The position numbers and the translations under genes were made by a program. Shown here in pieces: positions 46,732 to 59,700 of a stretch of DNA of 64,000 bases. The DNA is taken from assembly GCA_030549335.1 (NCBI GenBank), contig CM060183.1, forward strand, positions 35,214,768 through 35,278,767, read 5' to 3'. Position 1 is the stretch's first letter. Each line of letters begins with the position of its first letter. This stretch comes from Pontederia crassipes (lineage: Eukaryota; Streptophyta; Magnoliopsida; Commelinales; Pontederiaceae). The notes beneath the pieces were generated by a model. That model was not told the DNA's origin and did no database searches. It saw only the letters and a program-made list of their open reading frames with translations.

Positions 46732-48361
46732 CACTACAAGAAAATCGTGATTTTTCGACGGGCCATTTCCAATGGTTCGAAATCCATCGTAATTTGCGAC
46801 GGAAATATTTTTGACGAATTCTTTAACGGTTGAAATCGTCGGAAATGACAATAATAAATTATATAATTTATTATATTATTATTTTATTTTTTGACAATTA
46901 GGAACGTCGATATTTCCGACGGATATCCATCCGTCGCAATTTCCGACGAATTTTTCGAGGGTTTCAACCGTCGAAAATGACAATAATAAATTATGTAATT
47001 TATTATATTATTATTTTATTTTTCGACGATTAGGAACGTCGATGTTTCCGACGGATATCCATTCGTCCCAACTTCCGACGGTTGAAACCGTCGAAAATGA
47101 AAATAATAAATTATATGATTTATTATATTATTATTTTAATTTTCGACAATTAGGAACTTCGATGTTTTCGACGGATTTTCTGACGATTTCAACCGTCAGA
47201 AATGAAAATAATAAATTATGTAATTTATTATATTATTATTTTATTTTCAACGATTAGGAACGTCGATATTTCTGACGAATTTCCATCCATCACAAAATCC
47301 TCCGCAATTTTCGACGGTCCTAACCGTCGGTAAATGTATAATAATATAATATGAGGAGTATTTTATTAATATAATTTGCGATAGTCCAAACCGTCGTAAT
47401 TTTCGACGGTTTCGACCGTCAGTAATAATTAGCGATGGTTCAAACCATCGATATAATAAAAAATAAATATTATATATAACTAAATATAATATTTTAATTT
47501 ATAATTAAATAATTTACGATGGTCACAATCGTCGGTAACTTTAAAAATAATTAAAATATGCTTTTTCCGACGATCAGAGCTGACGGTAATTAAAATTTCG
47601 TTATTCCGCTTTTTTTTATTTTCACATTTTCTCATCGTTCGAAATATATATAACCCACTCCTCTCCTCTCCTCTCTCCCTCTCTCTCTCCCGGCCACTCT
47701 CCCTCCTCTCCTCTCTCTCTCTCCCTCTCCCTCCCCCTCGCTCGGTCGGCGAGCCTATCGGACGTCATCGACTCTCCCGTCAGCGGTTCCTCTCTCTCTC
47801 CGGCCCGGACCGCCAAGCCGCCGCTTGGCGGCCTGATCCGGCCCCCAGCGGCTGGATCCGACCGCGGGCGTTCGGATCCGATCGTCGGGCATTCAGATCC
47901 GGTCCCCAGCGGTCGGATCCGGCCTCGGGTGGCCGGATCCAAACGCGGGCGGCCGGATTCGGCCTCCACCGCATGTCGTCCAAATCTGGCCAATGGCCGG
48001 CTATTTTTTTATATTATAATTTTTTTGCGACAGTTTTGACTGTCGAAACCTTGACGGTCATGTGACGACCGCCGAAAGTTTCGACGGTAGCAATCGCCAA
48101 TATTTGCGGCGGTCGGCGAAAACTTCAGCGATCACGACCGCCGAAGTTTTCGACGGTTTCGTCGACCGCCGCAAATATGGGCGGTCGTGACCGTCGATAT
48201 TTGTGGCATTTCTTTTCCAACCATCGCAAATGATTTGCGACGAGCGATTTTCGAACGTTTCCGCTTCCGTCGAAAAAACTGTCGGAAATGATGTTTCCGA
48301 TGGTTTTAGGGGAAATTACATATGGTCGTAACCGTCTGTAATCCCCCTATTTCTTGTAGTG
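46732..48361. mobile_element. Non-autonomous CACTA element 2
   Basis: Termini CACTACAAGAAAA and TTTCTTGTAGTG, with exact 3-bp duplication TTC at 46729-46731 and 48362-48364. Same gacggt/accgtc subterminal repeats and same internal order (AT-rich repeats, CT-rich block, GC-rich ggatccggcc block) as element 1, so the two are one family, but clearly diverged. No transposase. Confidence 0.95.
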
Positions 48362-48364
48362 TTC

Positions 48365-50489
48365 ATAATAGATCATAAGAAGGTTCCATCAGAATAAATA
48401 TGAAACAAACATATTAAACACATATGAGAATAAATCAAAAGGATCATTGTGGTTTCATATCGTTTTATTTCATTTTATGTTCATGTTCATAAGGACACGG
48501 TCATTCCATTCATCTTTAGTCATTCATTTCCTTCCATCTTGTTCATGGGATTGAAAGAGCTCTCTATTTTTAGGGAATACCATTTGCAAATACGCAAATG
48601 TATAGCTACTTATACCATGATGCATGGACTAGTGGAGATCAACGCCACGACAAGTGCCCTAAAAGAGGAAGACGACCTTACACAACTCGGTAACATCCAT
48701 AGGTGGAGTGTCTTCACAAGGAGTGCCTTACACAAGGCTAGATCTCTCATCTAGATAGACAATTGATAACCCTCATCTTTTATACTTTATTAACTATGAA
48801 CTTATCTTTCCATTACCTGGAAACAAAGGTGGCTCCAGATCATTACTTGGTTTTTCATGGAAGAGTGTGAAATCATATGGACAGAGATTTATCAAATCAT
48901 TGTTCTTATTTAAGATCACATTCATTCTCTATCCAAGAAATGGATGCCCGAAAGTCAAATGATCGTCCGCTCTGGTATGTCCTACGATTGTCTGAAAGGG
49001 GTTCGGATGTCCATTTTATACATGTACATCGGACGCCCGAAAATAGTTCAGTCGTCCCTTCTAAATACATCTTTCGATCATTCTAGGGTTGTGTGCAGAG
49101 CGAACATTCGAAAAAGTTATGGTCGTCCGATATCGCACAAGTGGAACCCACGAATTTTCAGTCAAAAATTTCGAACGTCTAAAACTTGACTAATCCGGTG
49201 GAACCACTCCATGGTCTCAGTCGATCGAAAAGAGTCTTTGTCGATTGTCAAATCATTTTCTAGCACGAATAGTCTAGATATGTTGCCCGATCAGGTATTG
49301 GTCATCGTTGTCGATTCCATGTCTCGACATTTTTTATTTCGATCATTCAAACGAATTTCAAAATTTTATTTTGATTTAGATTGGTCGTTCAATTTGGTAA
49401 TGGTTATACTTTTATCGAGCAAATTAGGACGCCCGAAATGAATTTGATCGCCTATTTGAGTTGACAGAAACGTCTGGAATCCTTAATTTTTCAATCAAAA
49501 CACCACCCTAATTTTAAACAAACATACCACTAACATTTGGCATATCTTAGATGTATATCTTAATATAAATTCTCATCATAAGCATATCATTTTTTCATTA
49601 TTCACCTTGTAAGAAATGGCTTGCTGATTCCTTATCCTCATGCATAGAAATAATCCAAATTTTAAGGAAGATTAGCAGAAGTTATCAATATAAAGACATA
49701 CAATAATCCATCGTTTAATTATCTAAAAACATGTCATCGGATCCTATTATTCATCAAGTAAACAAATCATTCCTACCTTGCAAATATCATTCAACTTTGT
49801 TCATGAATCAAAGGAAAACAAATATGTACTTCATAGAGATTAATAAGCATGATTTTCACCCCAACTAGCATAAACCTTACACCTATTGTGGCCTCTAAAA
49901 CATACAACCGGAAGGCTACGATATGATTCAGATCCCGAAAACACACCCAAGTCGTTGGATTAGTTCTAACTTCTTCCCCTTCGTCCTCCTACGTCGATTG
50001 CACTTGATGGATCTTCGGATCTACTCCCATGTCCCCTAGTCTAGATCAATATGTGGAGCAGAAGAACAAAGCAATAGTGGCGAAAAATGAGATGTGAAGA
50101 AAATGAGACAAAATGGAGAAAATTAGGACTTTTATGATCTCCTCTTCTGGAAGGTTTCGTGCCCCTTTAAATCTTGGAGAACATGGTGGTGGAAGTTATA
50201 GGTCTCCACGAGTTATTGTGGTGTAAATGAGAGAGAGGACGATCGAAGTCGATGTTCCCTCATTCCTGCCGGTTGTGCTTTTCGGACGTATGAAAATTTT
50301 TCGATCGTCCAGTGGAGTTTAGATGAGGGTGCCACTGTGTCATTATAATAGACACCTGTGCTATTGAGTTACAGTATAATACTCATAAAAAAAGAATTCA
50401 TCACCGAATCATGTATAAAATAGATATTATCGAATATATTTGAAAACACCTTGTGCATCTCCGACTCGAGTTCTCGCGTGGCCTCCCTG
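48365..50489. other. Intergenic, unclassified, with a recurring degenerate motif
   Basis: No gene. A motif of about 22 bases (cccgaaa, about 8 bases, then gatcgtcc) recurs near 48947, 49036, 49106, 49429 and 50285. May be the decayed flank or LTR of the gypsy remnant that follows. Confidence 0.4.
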
Positions 50490-52570
50490 CCTGTACATTG
50501 CGTTCTAAGATCCTCATGGGGCAATCCCCCCATATGTTAGGCCCTCCTTTAGGTTAGGCTCGTTTATCCTTACGACATTGGCATAAACTTGTTTGTGTTT
50601 TGAGAGTATGGAGACGTGAAAAATATTGTGCACTCGTTCGTATGAAGGATGTACGGCCAACATGCATGCTCCATCATTGACTAGCTCTAGAACCTCGAAA
50701 GGGCCAACAAATTAAGTGTTGAGCTTCCCTCGTTTGCTGAACTGCATGACACCCTTCATCAAAGACACCTTCAATAATATCTGGTCTCCGGTCTTGAATA
50801 TTTACTCTCATTTTTTCTAGTCGGCATATCTATTGTGTTAGTGCTGCTTCATCGTCTTTATAATGACATCAATAGTGTCTATATAATGACATCAATCGTG
50901 TCTATATACTCTTGAGCTCGAATTGTCAACTCCTCACTCATCGCGACCCCCTTGTCGACCTCGCCCTAGTGTGTAGGCGATTAACAATGTCTCCCGTGCA
51001 TCACCTCAAAAGGCATCATGCTAATACTAGAGTGAAAGTTGTTATTTACAAGAACTCGATCATCTCAATTATTTTGTCAGTACAAGGCACAAGCTAAAAG
51101 TATGTCCTCCAGAGTTCGAATCGTTCTCTCGGATTGTCCATCGGTATGTTGTTGAAGGATGTACTATAGCTCAGTCTGGTGTTGAATGTCTTTTGTAATT
51201 CTTCCAGAATTTCGATGTGAATCGGGGGTAACGGTCTGACACGATTGAGACTAGAATTTCATGAAGGCAGATGATTTCTCATACATACAACTATAGTAGA
51301 CTCTCCGCCGACTACTTTCACTTGATCGGAATGAAGTCGGCTATCTTCGTCAACATATCGATCACGACCCAGATGGCATCATATCCCTTCTGTGTCTAGG
51401 GTAGACCGACGATAAATTTTATCGTAATGTTCTCCCACTTCCATTCTAGTAGTCGTAGCAACATCATCAACTCGTATGGTCGTTGGTGTTCAGCCTTGTC
51501 CTGCTGACAGACAAGGCACTTAGAGATGTAGTCGACTAACTCTGTCTTCATGTCATGCCATTAGAAATTGCGTCTGACATCCCTATATATTTTCGTGTTG
51601 TTCGGATGTATAGCAAACTCTGACTTGTAGCCTTCGTCGAGCATCTTTCTTCTATTCGTAGCATCATTCGAAATTCAGAGGTGATTCTGATACTTGATTT
51701 TTTTACCTTGAAATCCTCTAGTTCATTTTGGCATATCTTGAATATCTTTGTGTATTCTTCATTTGTCATATGTGCAGTGATGATCCTATTAGTTATAGTT
51801 GATGCATCATCAATATGGTTTGGTGTCTTGTAGCTCGAGGATTCTACTAATTAAGTTCCTCGATCATTTCATACTTGTGGAGTTGGAGGAAGGCCAAAGA
51901 AGCCTCCTATTTTTTACTAAAAGCGTCGGTCACTGAGTTCGTCTTCTCGAAATAGTAGTTCATCGTGAACTCATAGTGATTGGAGAATTCCATCAATCTT
52001 CTCTGTCGCATGTTCACGTCCTTCTGGATGAAAGACACATTTTAGACTGTTGTGATTAGTGGACACCTAAAATTCTTCATCGTACATGTAGTACCTCCAT
52101 ATTTTGAGCATGAATATGAGTACATATCGTATTTTTTCAATTGCCTCAAAGCATACCACTACCTTACCATGCTACATGACACATCCAAGGCCGATGCCAC
52201 AATTATTGTTGTAGATTGTGTATCATCCGCTCCTCAATAGAAGAGTAAGGATCGAAGTGGAGGCCAACTGAATTCTTCAATTCTGGAATGTTGTTCTTAC
52301 ACTTGTCCTCCAGATGAACTTCTCGTTCTTCTTCATCGGATTGGTGAGCAAATTTGCAATCTTTGAGAAATCAGTAGTAGCTGCCAAACTGAGGAAACTA
52401 CGAATTTCTATCGCATTCTTTAGTCTAACCCAATTGATCACTGCATCGACCTTTGTTGGGTCAACTGCAATTCCATGCTTGGATACAATATGCCTTAAGA
52501 GCATCATCTGCTCGAAACTCGCACTTAAACTTCGTTTGGCAGCACACGTGAATAAAAAAAGAAATTCTTA
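50490..52570 (-). mobile_element. Decayed Ty3/gypsy pol (chromovirus-like)
   Basis: Read on the minus strand: RT fragment with HIVSKHGIAVDPTKVDAVINW and DFSKIANLLTN (52570-52277), RNase H traces (about 52250-51900), the integrase zinc-binding region (51770-51540), integrase core and then the GPFEVLE/HNIFHVSIL C-terminal block (about 50770-50550). RT before integrase shows gypsy. Many stops and frameshifts; no LTRs identified. Confidence 0.8.
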
Positions 52571-52599
52571 CACATGTTCTCACGGTGGGAACACCAAGA

Positions 52600-53460
52600 T
52601 CCTAGTGACACCATGAGCTCACAAAAACTCGTATTCCTGTGATCATGAATGTGGGGCTATCCATGTAAAAATTAGTTGTTTCACAAATGTTATAGAATAA
52701 GGCCTCTAATTCCCATGCTAATCACAATCCAAATGGGCTTTAGGGAACTTTGCGAAGATTCGACATCGACCCAAAGTATCTAAGACATAATGTATTGTAC
52801 TTAATTAATAGTGATGTTAAGTAATTGTTTAAGAAGTTATCATTTACATTAATAGAACATATCTCACTGCACAGAAAAAAATATTTTTTTTATCATTCTC
52901 GATGTCTTATATTGTAATACTCCATTCAATTATGGTCGTACTTATATGCATATTTCAATTATAAATATATTTATGTATTAAAAAATAAAACATAATTCTA
53001 ATATATTTATTTATATTAAACACAAATTTTTTTATAAAATTGATATAATTGAAAAAGTAAATCGAGAAAGATAAAAAGTTTTATGAACTCATTGAGAAAA
53101 AAGTATGGCTCCGCCACTGAGTCTATATGATTAACGTCACTATCTATATAATTTCTTTTTCTTTTATTATCACTCGAATATGTGAAGCTATTCACAAGTT
53201 TATTACTTTTGCGAAAGATGAAGAAGTATAACACGTTTGAGTTCGAAATATTGTTGTTCGATGACCACGAGCTCATATTTTTATTGGTACGAGTTGAAAA
53301 AAAAACACATAATAATACCAAATTATGTCTCATAATTAACGAGAGCAAATATTATGTGTTTTTTGTTCTAATCAGGATTATTATGTTACTTCTCTATTGT
53401 GAAACCAAATTAATCAAAGCCTTAATAGTGTAGAAACCGACAAAAGAAAAATTTAAAAGT
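52600..53460. other. AT-rich intergenic region before SF3A3
   Basis: No gene recognised; short AT-rich frames only. Confidence 0.45.
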
Positions 53461-53503
53461 TTTAGCTGCGCCCATTCGAATTGGGTTCCATTTGGGTCCA
53501 TAT

Positions 53504-53650
53504 TGGGCTCGAACGAAGTCATGGGGCTAGAAATTGCTGGTCGTTTCTTCGGACCAAACCCTCTTCGTCTTCCTTGTCGAGTCTGCTAAAGCTAAGAAGG
53601 CATCATTTTTCCCTCCCTCTCGCTTTGACCGCCACCGCCAAAACCCTAGA
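53504..53650 (+). promoter_or_regulatory. Site II-like and telo-box-like motifs of SF3A3
   Basis: TGGGCT at 53504-53509 fits the plant site II element (TGGGCY). aaaccctag at 53642-53650 is one base off the telo-box. The pair upstream of a start codon is typical of plant housekeeping genes. Confidence 0.45.
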
Positions 53651-53721
53651 AACCATCCGTCCGCCGGCCCCTCCTTCCTCCGGAGTCTCCTTTTGGCTTG
53701 CCGAGTCTCGGAAGGAACTCC

Positions 53722-56700
53722 ATGTCTTCGACGCTGCTCGAGGTGACGCGGTCCTCCCACGAGGACGTGGAGAGGCTCGAGCGCCTCATCGTGCGGGAGC
53801 TCCAGCGCGAGCCGGCGAACAACCGAGACCGCCTCTTCCAGAGCCACCGCGTGCGCCACATGGTTGATCTCATTACCAGCACCACCGACAAGCTCGTATG
53901 TACCCAGTCGTCGCATTCTCGTTCATCGCGCCCCGTTCCTTCATTTTTCTTTCCCGACATTTTACCTGATTTTCTTCTCCTTTAAAAGGTTGATGTTTAC
54001 GAGGACAAAGATAACGCGAGGAAAGATGAGATTGCGGCGCTCGGAGGGCAGACCGCCAGCGGCTCAACTAGTGTCTTTAGTGCTTTCTATGATCGTCTGA
54101 AGGAGGTGCGTGTGTCGTAATACCCTAGTTACATTCTCTTCCTGTAAAAAGAGTGGTCTCTTTAGTTAGAAAGTGGTGATAGGTTGCTATTCAGGATACC
54201 TCGTTGGTTAGAACTTATTTCCAAAACGAATTTTGCGGAATTATCTACTCAAATTTCTGTCCTGAGTTTTAAGCCTCTACCTGCCATTTTTATTTGACGA
54301 CGATTTTGCTTGAATAAGTAAATCTTTGGGCAAAATTATTTTTCTTACATATTGTTTACTAGTAGCATTGGTGTAACAAGGTTTTCCATCAGAAGAAAAT
54401 ATGTCGAGTCAAGGAAGTTAGTTTAACAGGATAATGTTCTTAGTTGTTTTTTTATTTACCTTCAAGTTTCGTTTACATTCTAGTCCTTTCTCTCTACAGA
54501 TTCGTGATTATCACCGAAAGCATCCAGCTGCACGTGTTGTGGATGCTACGGAGGAATATGAGGAACTTCTCAAGGAAGAACCCCATATTGAATTCAGTGG
54601 CGAGGTACTTTAGTGGCTCTTTTTTTTCTATTATAATTTCTTTTTTTCCTTTCACAACCATTTGCATGTTTCTTTCACTGCATCTCAACTGCTAAGGAGT
54701 TAGACAGCGTTTGGTGTGTTTTGTTTGCTGTCCTTTTGTAATTTGGACTGTGACATTGACATTATTTTTGCTTTTGTATTTTGTTAAGTTGGACCAGCCT
54801 GGTCCCAAGTTTTACATGAATGTAAAGTGCATTTTGGGTAGTTCATCTGTTGTTTTCATGCGGATTTATGGGTTTTATTTGCTTTCTTCATCATCAAAGT
54901 CAAGAGTATCTTGTAGTTCCCTTATTCTTGTGGTTATTTCAGTCTGTATGACATATATGGTGACTTAATTCCATGTCATAGCACATTTACTGGTAGTATA
55001 GTCCAGATGGTCCTCCTTTGTGATTTTTGTATTTTAATTTATGCAGGAGTGTATGATTGTGCGTGTAGGATTACGAAGGAACCCATGGTAAGGTAGACAG
55101 ATGGCTATCTATGAAATGTGACATCGTCTTGTCTAGTTATATCGATAAGAACAGCATAATGTATGAATTTTGTTTGCACAGTTGGCTAATACATACTTGT
55201 GACATTGATGAAATCACTTAAAATTTATGCTTGTACATAGTTCCTACTAATGACAAAACATATGACATTTTATTTTTATGTTACTGGTTGGCAGGAAGCT
55301 TTTGGTCGGTACCTAGATATGCACGAACTATACAACGAGTACATTAACTCAAAATTCGGTGAGCCAATCGAATATTCTGCATTTCTGGATGCATTTTCAC
55401 AGACACACAAAATTCCCTACAATTTGAAGCTGACAAGGTAATGATTCTTTAATATGTAACGTGACTTATTCATTATATAATTTGGAGCATGTCCTTTCAG
55501 GAAAATTGGAACATGATATGTTCTTTTAGGAGAACATGATATGTTTTTGTTGCTACTATAGCTAGTTATCCTGAAATCGACTAAAAAACGAGTTGTAAGA
55601 ATCATCCATGAACAGGTTGTTTCATGCATTAATGATATGTTTTCTTACACCATTATATGGGGATGGGCAATGCGTGTGCACTAGCAGGGTTAGGAATGTA
55701 TGCACACATGCAACACAGCTTGCAGCTGGTTCAAAGCTGTAAGACTTGTGATCTCTTGATCGTTAAAAGAACATCTTACCCATCATTTCGTGATAATCCC
55801 CATCTGGTACATTATTTCCATTGCCATGGATTGTGTTTCTATGTTTATCTCCTAACTTCCATGGAATCATCATCATGATTGATATAGTTTCATCTTGTAT
55901 GTTTGGGAAGTGTGTGAATCAGACATACGATTTGTCCTGTAGGAAATATAGAGAGAGCCTTCTGATTGATACAAATACTTTCATATCTGCTAAAAAAAAA
56001 TGTGTTTGGCATGTGGCATCTGACCATTGTTTCCCTTCATCTCACAAGAAATATAGAGAATACTTGGGTTGTTATTTTTGAAAAGTTACTTGGGCCATGT
56101 TTTTAGAATATACTTGGGGCAATATTGTCTGGCCTGCTGATTGATAAAAATGCTTTATTGTGTGTTTGATATGCGTGTCAATAAGACATCTGACCTTTTT
56201 TTTACCTTCATCTCACAGGAAATATAAAGATTACTTGGGTCATCTTCTTGAATATCTTGTATCATTTGCTGAGCGTACACAGCCCCTCAACGACCTAGGG
56301 AGGCTATTTACAAAGGTGGTTACTGTTTGACCTTTTCTATTTCTATCATTTTAAACTGTTAAGTCATACTTTCCTGAGTGCCAACTTCAACAACAACAAC
56401 AAAGCCTTATCCCACTAGGTGGGGTCGGCTACATGGATCATACGACGCCATTCCGCATTCGTTGATCCATGTTCATGAGATTCGACAGGGTTTTACGCTG
56501 GCTGTCGGGGCCTAACACAGCCCTCCTCTTTTATCCGGGCTTGGGACCGGTTATAAAACATAGGCGGAGTTAATACCATATGTTTGATATTGATTTGGGA
56601 GAATCAATACCATATGTCACTGGATTCTTCTTTTTTTGAAAGTTTTAGACACTGGATTCTTAACTAATGCATCATATGTCAATTAATGTTTAATGAGGTT

Positions 56701-59700
56701 GTAGAATCTTGAATATAAACTGATAATTAATTCTGCAGGAGTGCTCGACAATATTCATTTGTAAGATGTTCCTGTTAAACTAAATGGTCAAATAGCTTAT
56801 TAATGAGGAGGTATGAATAAAATGTAGGACACATTTTATTGAAAAATCTATTGAAAGGAGCTGAAAGATGAGTTTGACAGGTGCACCTGAAAGTTAAATC
56901 CAACGCTATGATGTTTTTATTTTATAAACATGCAAAGAATATCTTTTTTACTCAGAATATTATGCTTGCCATGTAGATATTTGAAGTAGATACACAATTT
57001 TCTTATCAGTGCAAATAGAACATAATTGTGCCCAGATCTCTCTGTAATATATTGTCAAAACTTCTGTTTTCTACTTATTAACAATTTTTGGTGAAATTAT
57101 AGAGCTAGATGGATATTTGATTTCTCCATTTAAAAGATGTATGATTCATGTACGATTGACTTTGTTGTATTCTTCTTTTTTGCCTTCATATCTTATTTGA
57201 TGGAGGAGTTAAGTGATATCACATGAGTGTTGCATACTCGAGCTCAAAACTTGCTCATGAAAAAATATTGAGATATGAACAGTGTTAACTGCATTTGACC
57301 AAGAAAATTGTTACTGGATGTCCAAGCATCTGGATGATACTGCTCTTTGATTCTATTTGAAAGCAAATTAGCATCTCGTAAGCTACTTCGTTTGCAATAC
57401 ATTATGGCTCAGAAGCTAAAGTGAAGTGGCCTCGTTGAGCTTTGCATAGTGTTTCATACCTACATAAGGAGAGATAATCTTGATTCAGCCAGCTTATACT
57501 GTATACACCTGCTAAACATCATGTTCATGAAATAAAATTTCACGAGCCCCCATAATGTTCCATCATAGATGAATGGATATCTAGGTGTTGGTTGGGCTGA
57601 TATGTAACCCTTGTATACTCACATGATCTATTGTAGTGTTGGCATAACTTATCTGCAAAGTTGAGAACATGGGTAATTCTCATATGATTTTTCTGTCATT
57701 GTCAGATGGAAACTGAGTTTGAACAGCAATGGTCTGATGGAAAGGTTCTTGGATGGGAAAGCAAAGGTTCGGAAAATGGAAGTCTCCAATCTCAAGAGGC
57801 TGTGATTGATCTTGATTATTACACTACTGTGGAAGAACTTATGGAAGTGGGTCCTGAGAGGTTGAAAGAGGTCAGTGTTCCTTTATTCATGTTATATTCA
57901 TTGATCTTGCTGGTTCACTTTCATTAGCATTAAATTTTGTTTCATGTTTGGATTAGGAGAGAGGGAGATTAGTCATCTTTCATACTTTGTGCAACCTTTA
58001 TTGTGATAGTCATGCTTTTTCTTCCAAATATATGTATTTGATTAATTAAATTCATTCATTGACATGTACCCAAATTATCGACAATAAGCCTGCACCAAAC
58101 TTTTATCTAGGGTGGTTCATAACAAAAATCCAACTGAAATCAAGTCTTAAAATCTGACAAACAACAAACATGTGCAGAAATAAATTGTGAAACTAATCAT
58201 AAGAGACCACCTCCTATATTAGCAGTATTATGCAAGGTTTTTAAGTTCAAGAGTTGAAGTAGAACCATGCTTTGTCCTGTAGATTTGTATTGTAAAATCG
58301 TAAAGTTTTTGTACTGAGTAAATTTAATTATAAATAATAAATACATCCACAATGCAAAATTATGCACCTACTTAAGATTCCTAAAGGTAAAAGCAACTAA
58401 TACATGACATTAGTATAACAATAATATGAGGTAACATAATGAGGACCTCACCTTTGATAATTAATAGGATATTTAAAAAACTATTTAATATTTATACACC
58501 ATTTATTATATAAATGAAGACATACATATTCATAGAATCATACAGACAATCTATGAGAGTTTACATTATTTTAAAATCAAATTTTGCACAGAATTTAATG
58601 AGCCTAAGTCTTATAAGGATTTATGATTATTTGATTCTTGCTCACTTAAACTCTTAAACTTGTGAGTTTAAGTTTTGACTCTAAAGTTTAACAACCATGG
58701 TTTTGTGGACTTATGGGTTACTACTTTTGAGGGGTAATGATGTTATATGGAAAACATTGTTCATCGGAGATCTTTTTTTGTTAGAGTGGGAGGTGTGTAT
58801 GTGAGCTTTCGGTAGTTTTTTTGTCTCAATATTGAACTCGTCACTACACTTGTATATCTTATAGTTGATATAATACAAATGGTGGAGTACTGCTATGGTG
58901 CATTCATCCTTTCCTCTTCAAAAACCAGAAAAACAAAGAGATAGGAGGCAGAGCAAGTGGATACCTAGCTTCTTAAAGACCTGGTTTATATGTCTCCATA
59001 ATTGATCTTTTAGTTTTAAAGAAATATGGTTTTCTGTTTTATGATATATTTGTTTTGGGACATTGTATTTCTCAGAACTGATATGACATGGAAATCGAAC
59101 TCTTATCAAATAAACTGACTACAGGAAACTGAAATGACTCCGCAATGTAATGGTTGGGTCAGTTCGACTTCAGGGTTAGAGGAGTTGGAGCTAATTTTAG
59201 GCCTAGGTTATATATGCCTTCGAGTTAAAATAATTATTTGGAAAATATAAGGAGCATGTTTAATGAGTTTATATGTTCAGTATTTTATGAAAAGGAAGTG
59301 TATTGAAAACATGTGGATGAGACAACTACTGGGAAATATATCTCTGCAGAAAAAATATTGGATCGAACGAACAGAGAAAAATGTCATCAGTAACTGGAAA
59401 TACTCCACAAAAATGACACCCCTCTGTTGTGGTGTCATAATTTTGTTTCTGTTATTGTTACCTTTCTCCAAACCACTTTTATTCAAGCATGTCTGATTTT
59501 TCTGTTGTAGCTTTATGTTTTATTATGTTTACTGATAAAAGGTACTGTAGGCCTTGGCTGCCCTGGGATTGAAAGTTGGTGGCACACTTCAACAGCGAGC
59601 TGAGCGCTTGTTCTTGACAAAGGTAAATTCATGCGTGTATTGTTTTGGCTTTCATATGCTCTATATAAGATAGAAACTCGTCTAATTTTGCATTCCATCT

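Noticed and set aside
53481..53867. 128-codon frame overlapping SF3A3 exon 1
   Set aside because: Out of frame with the clear SF3a60 N-terminus; GC-rich shadow.
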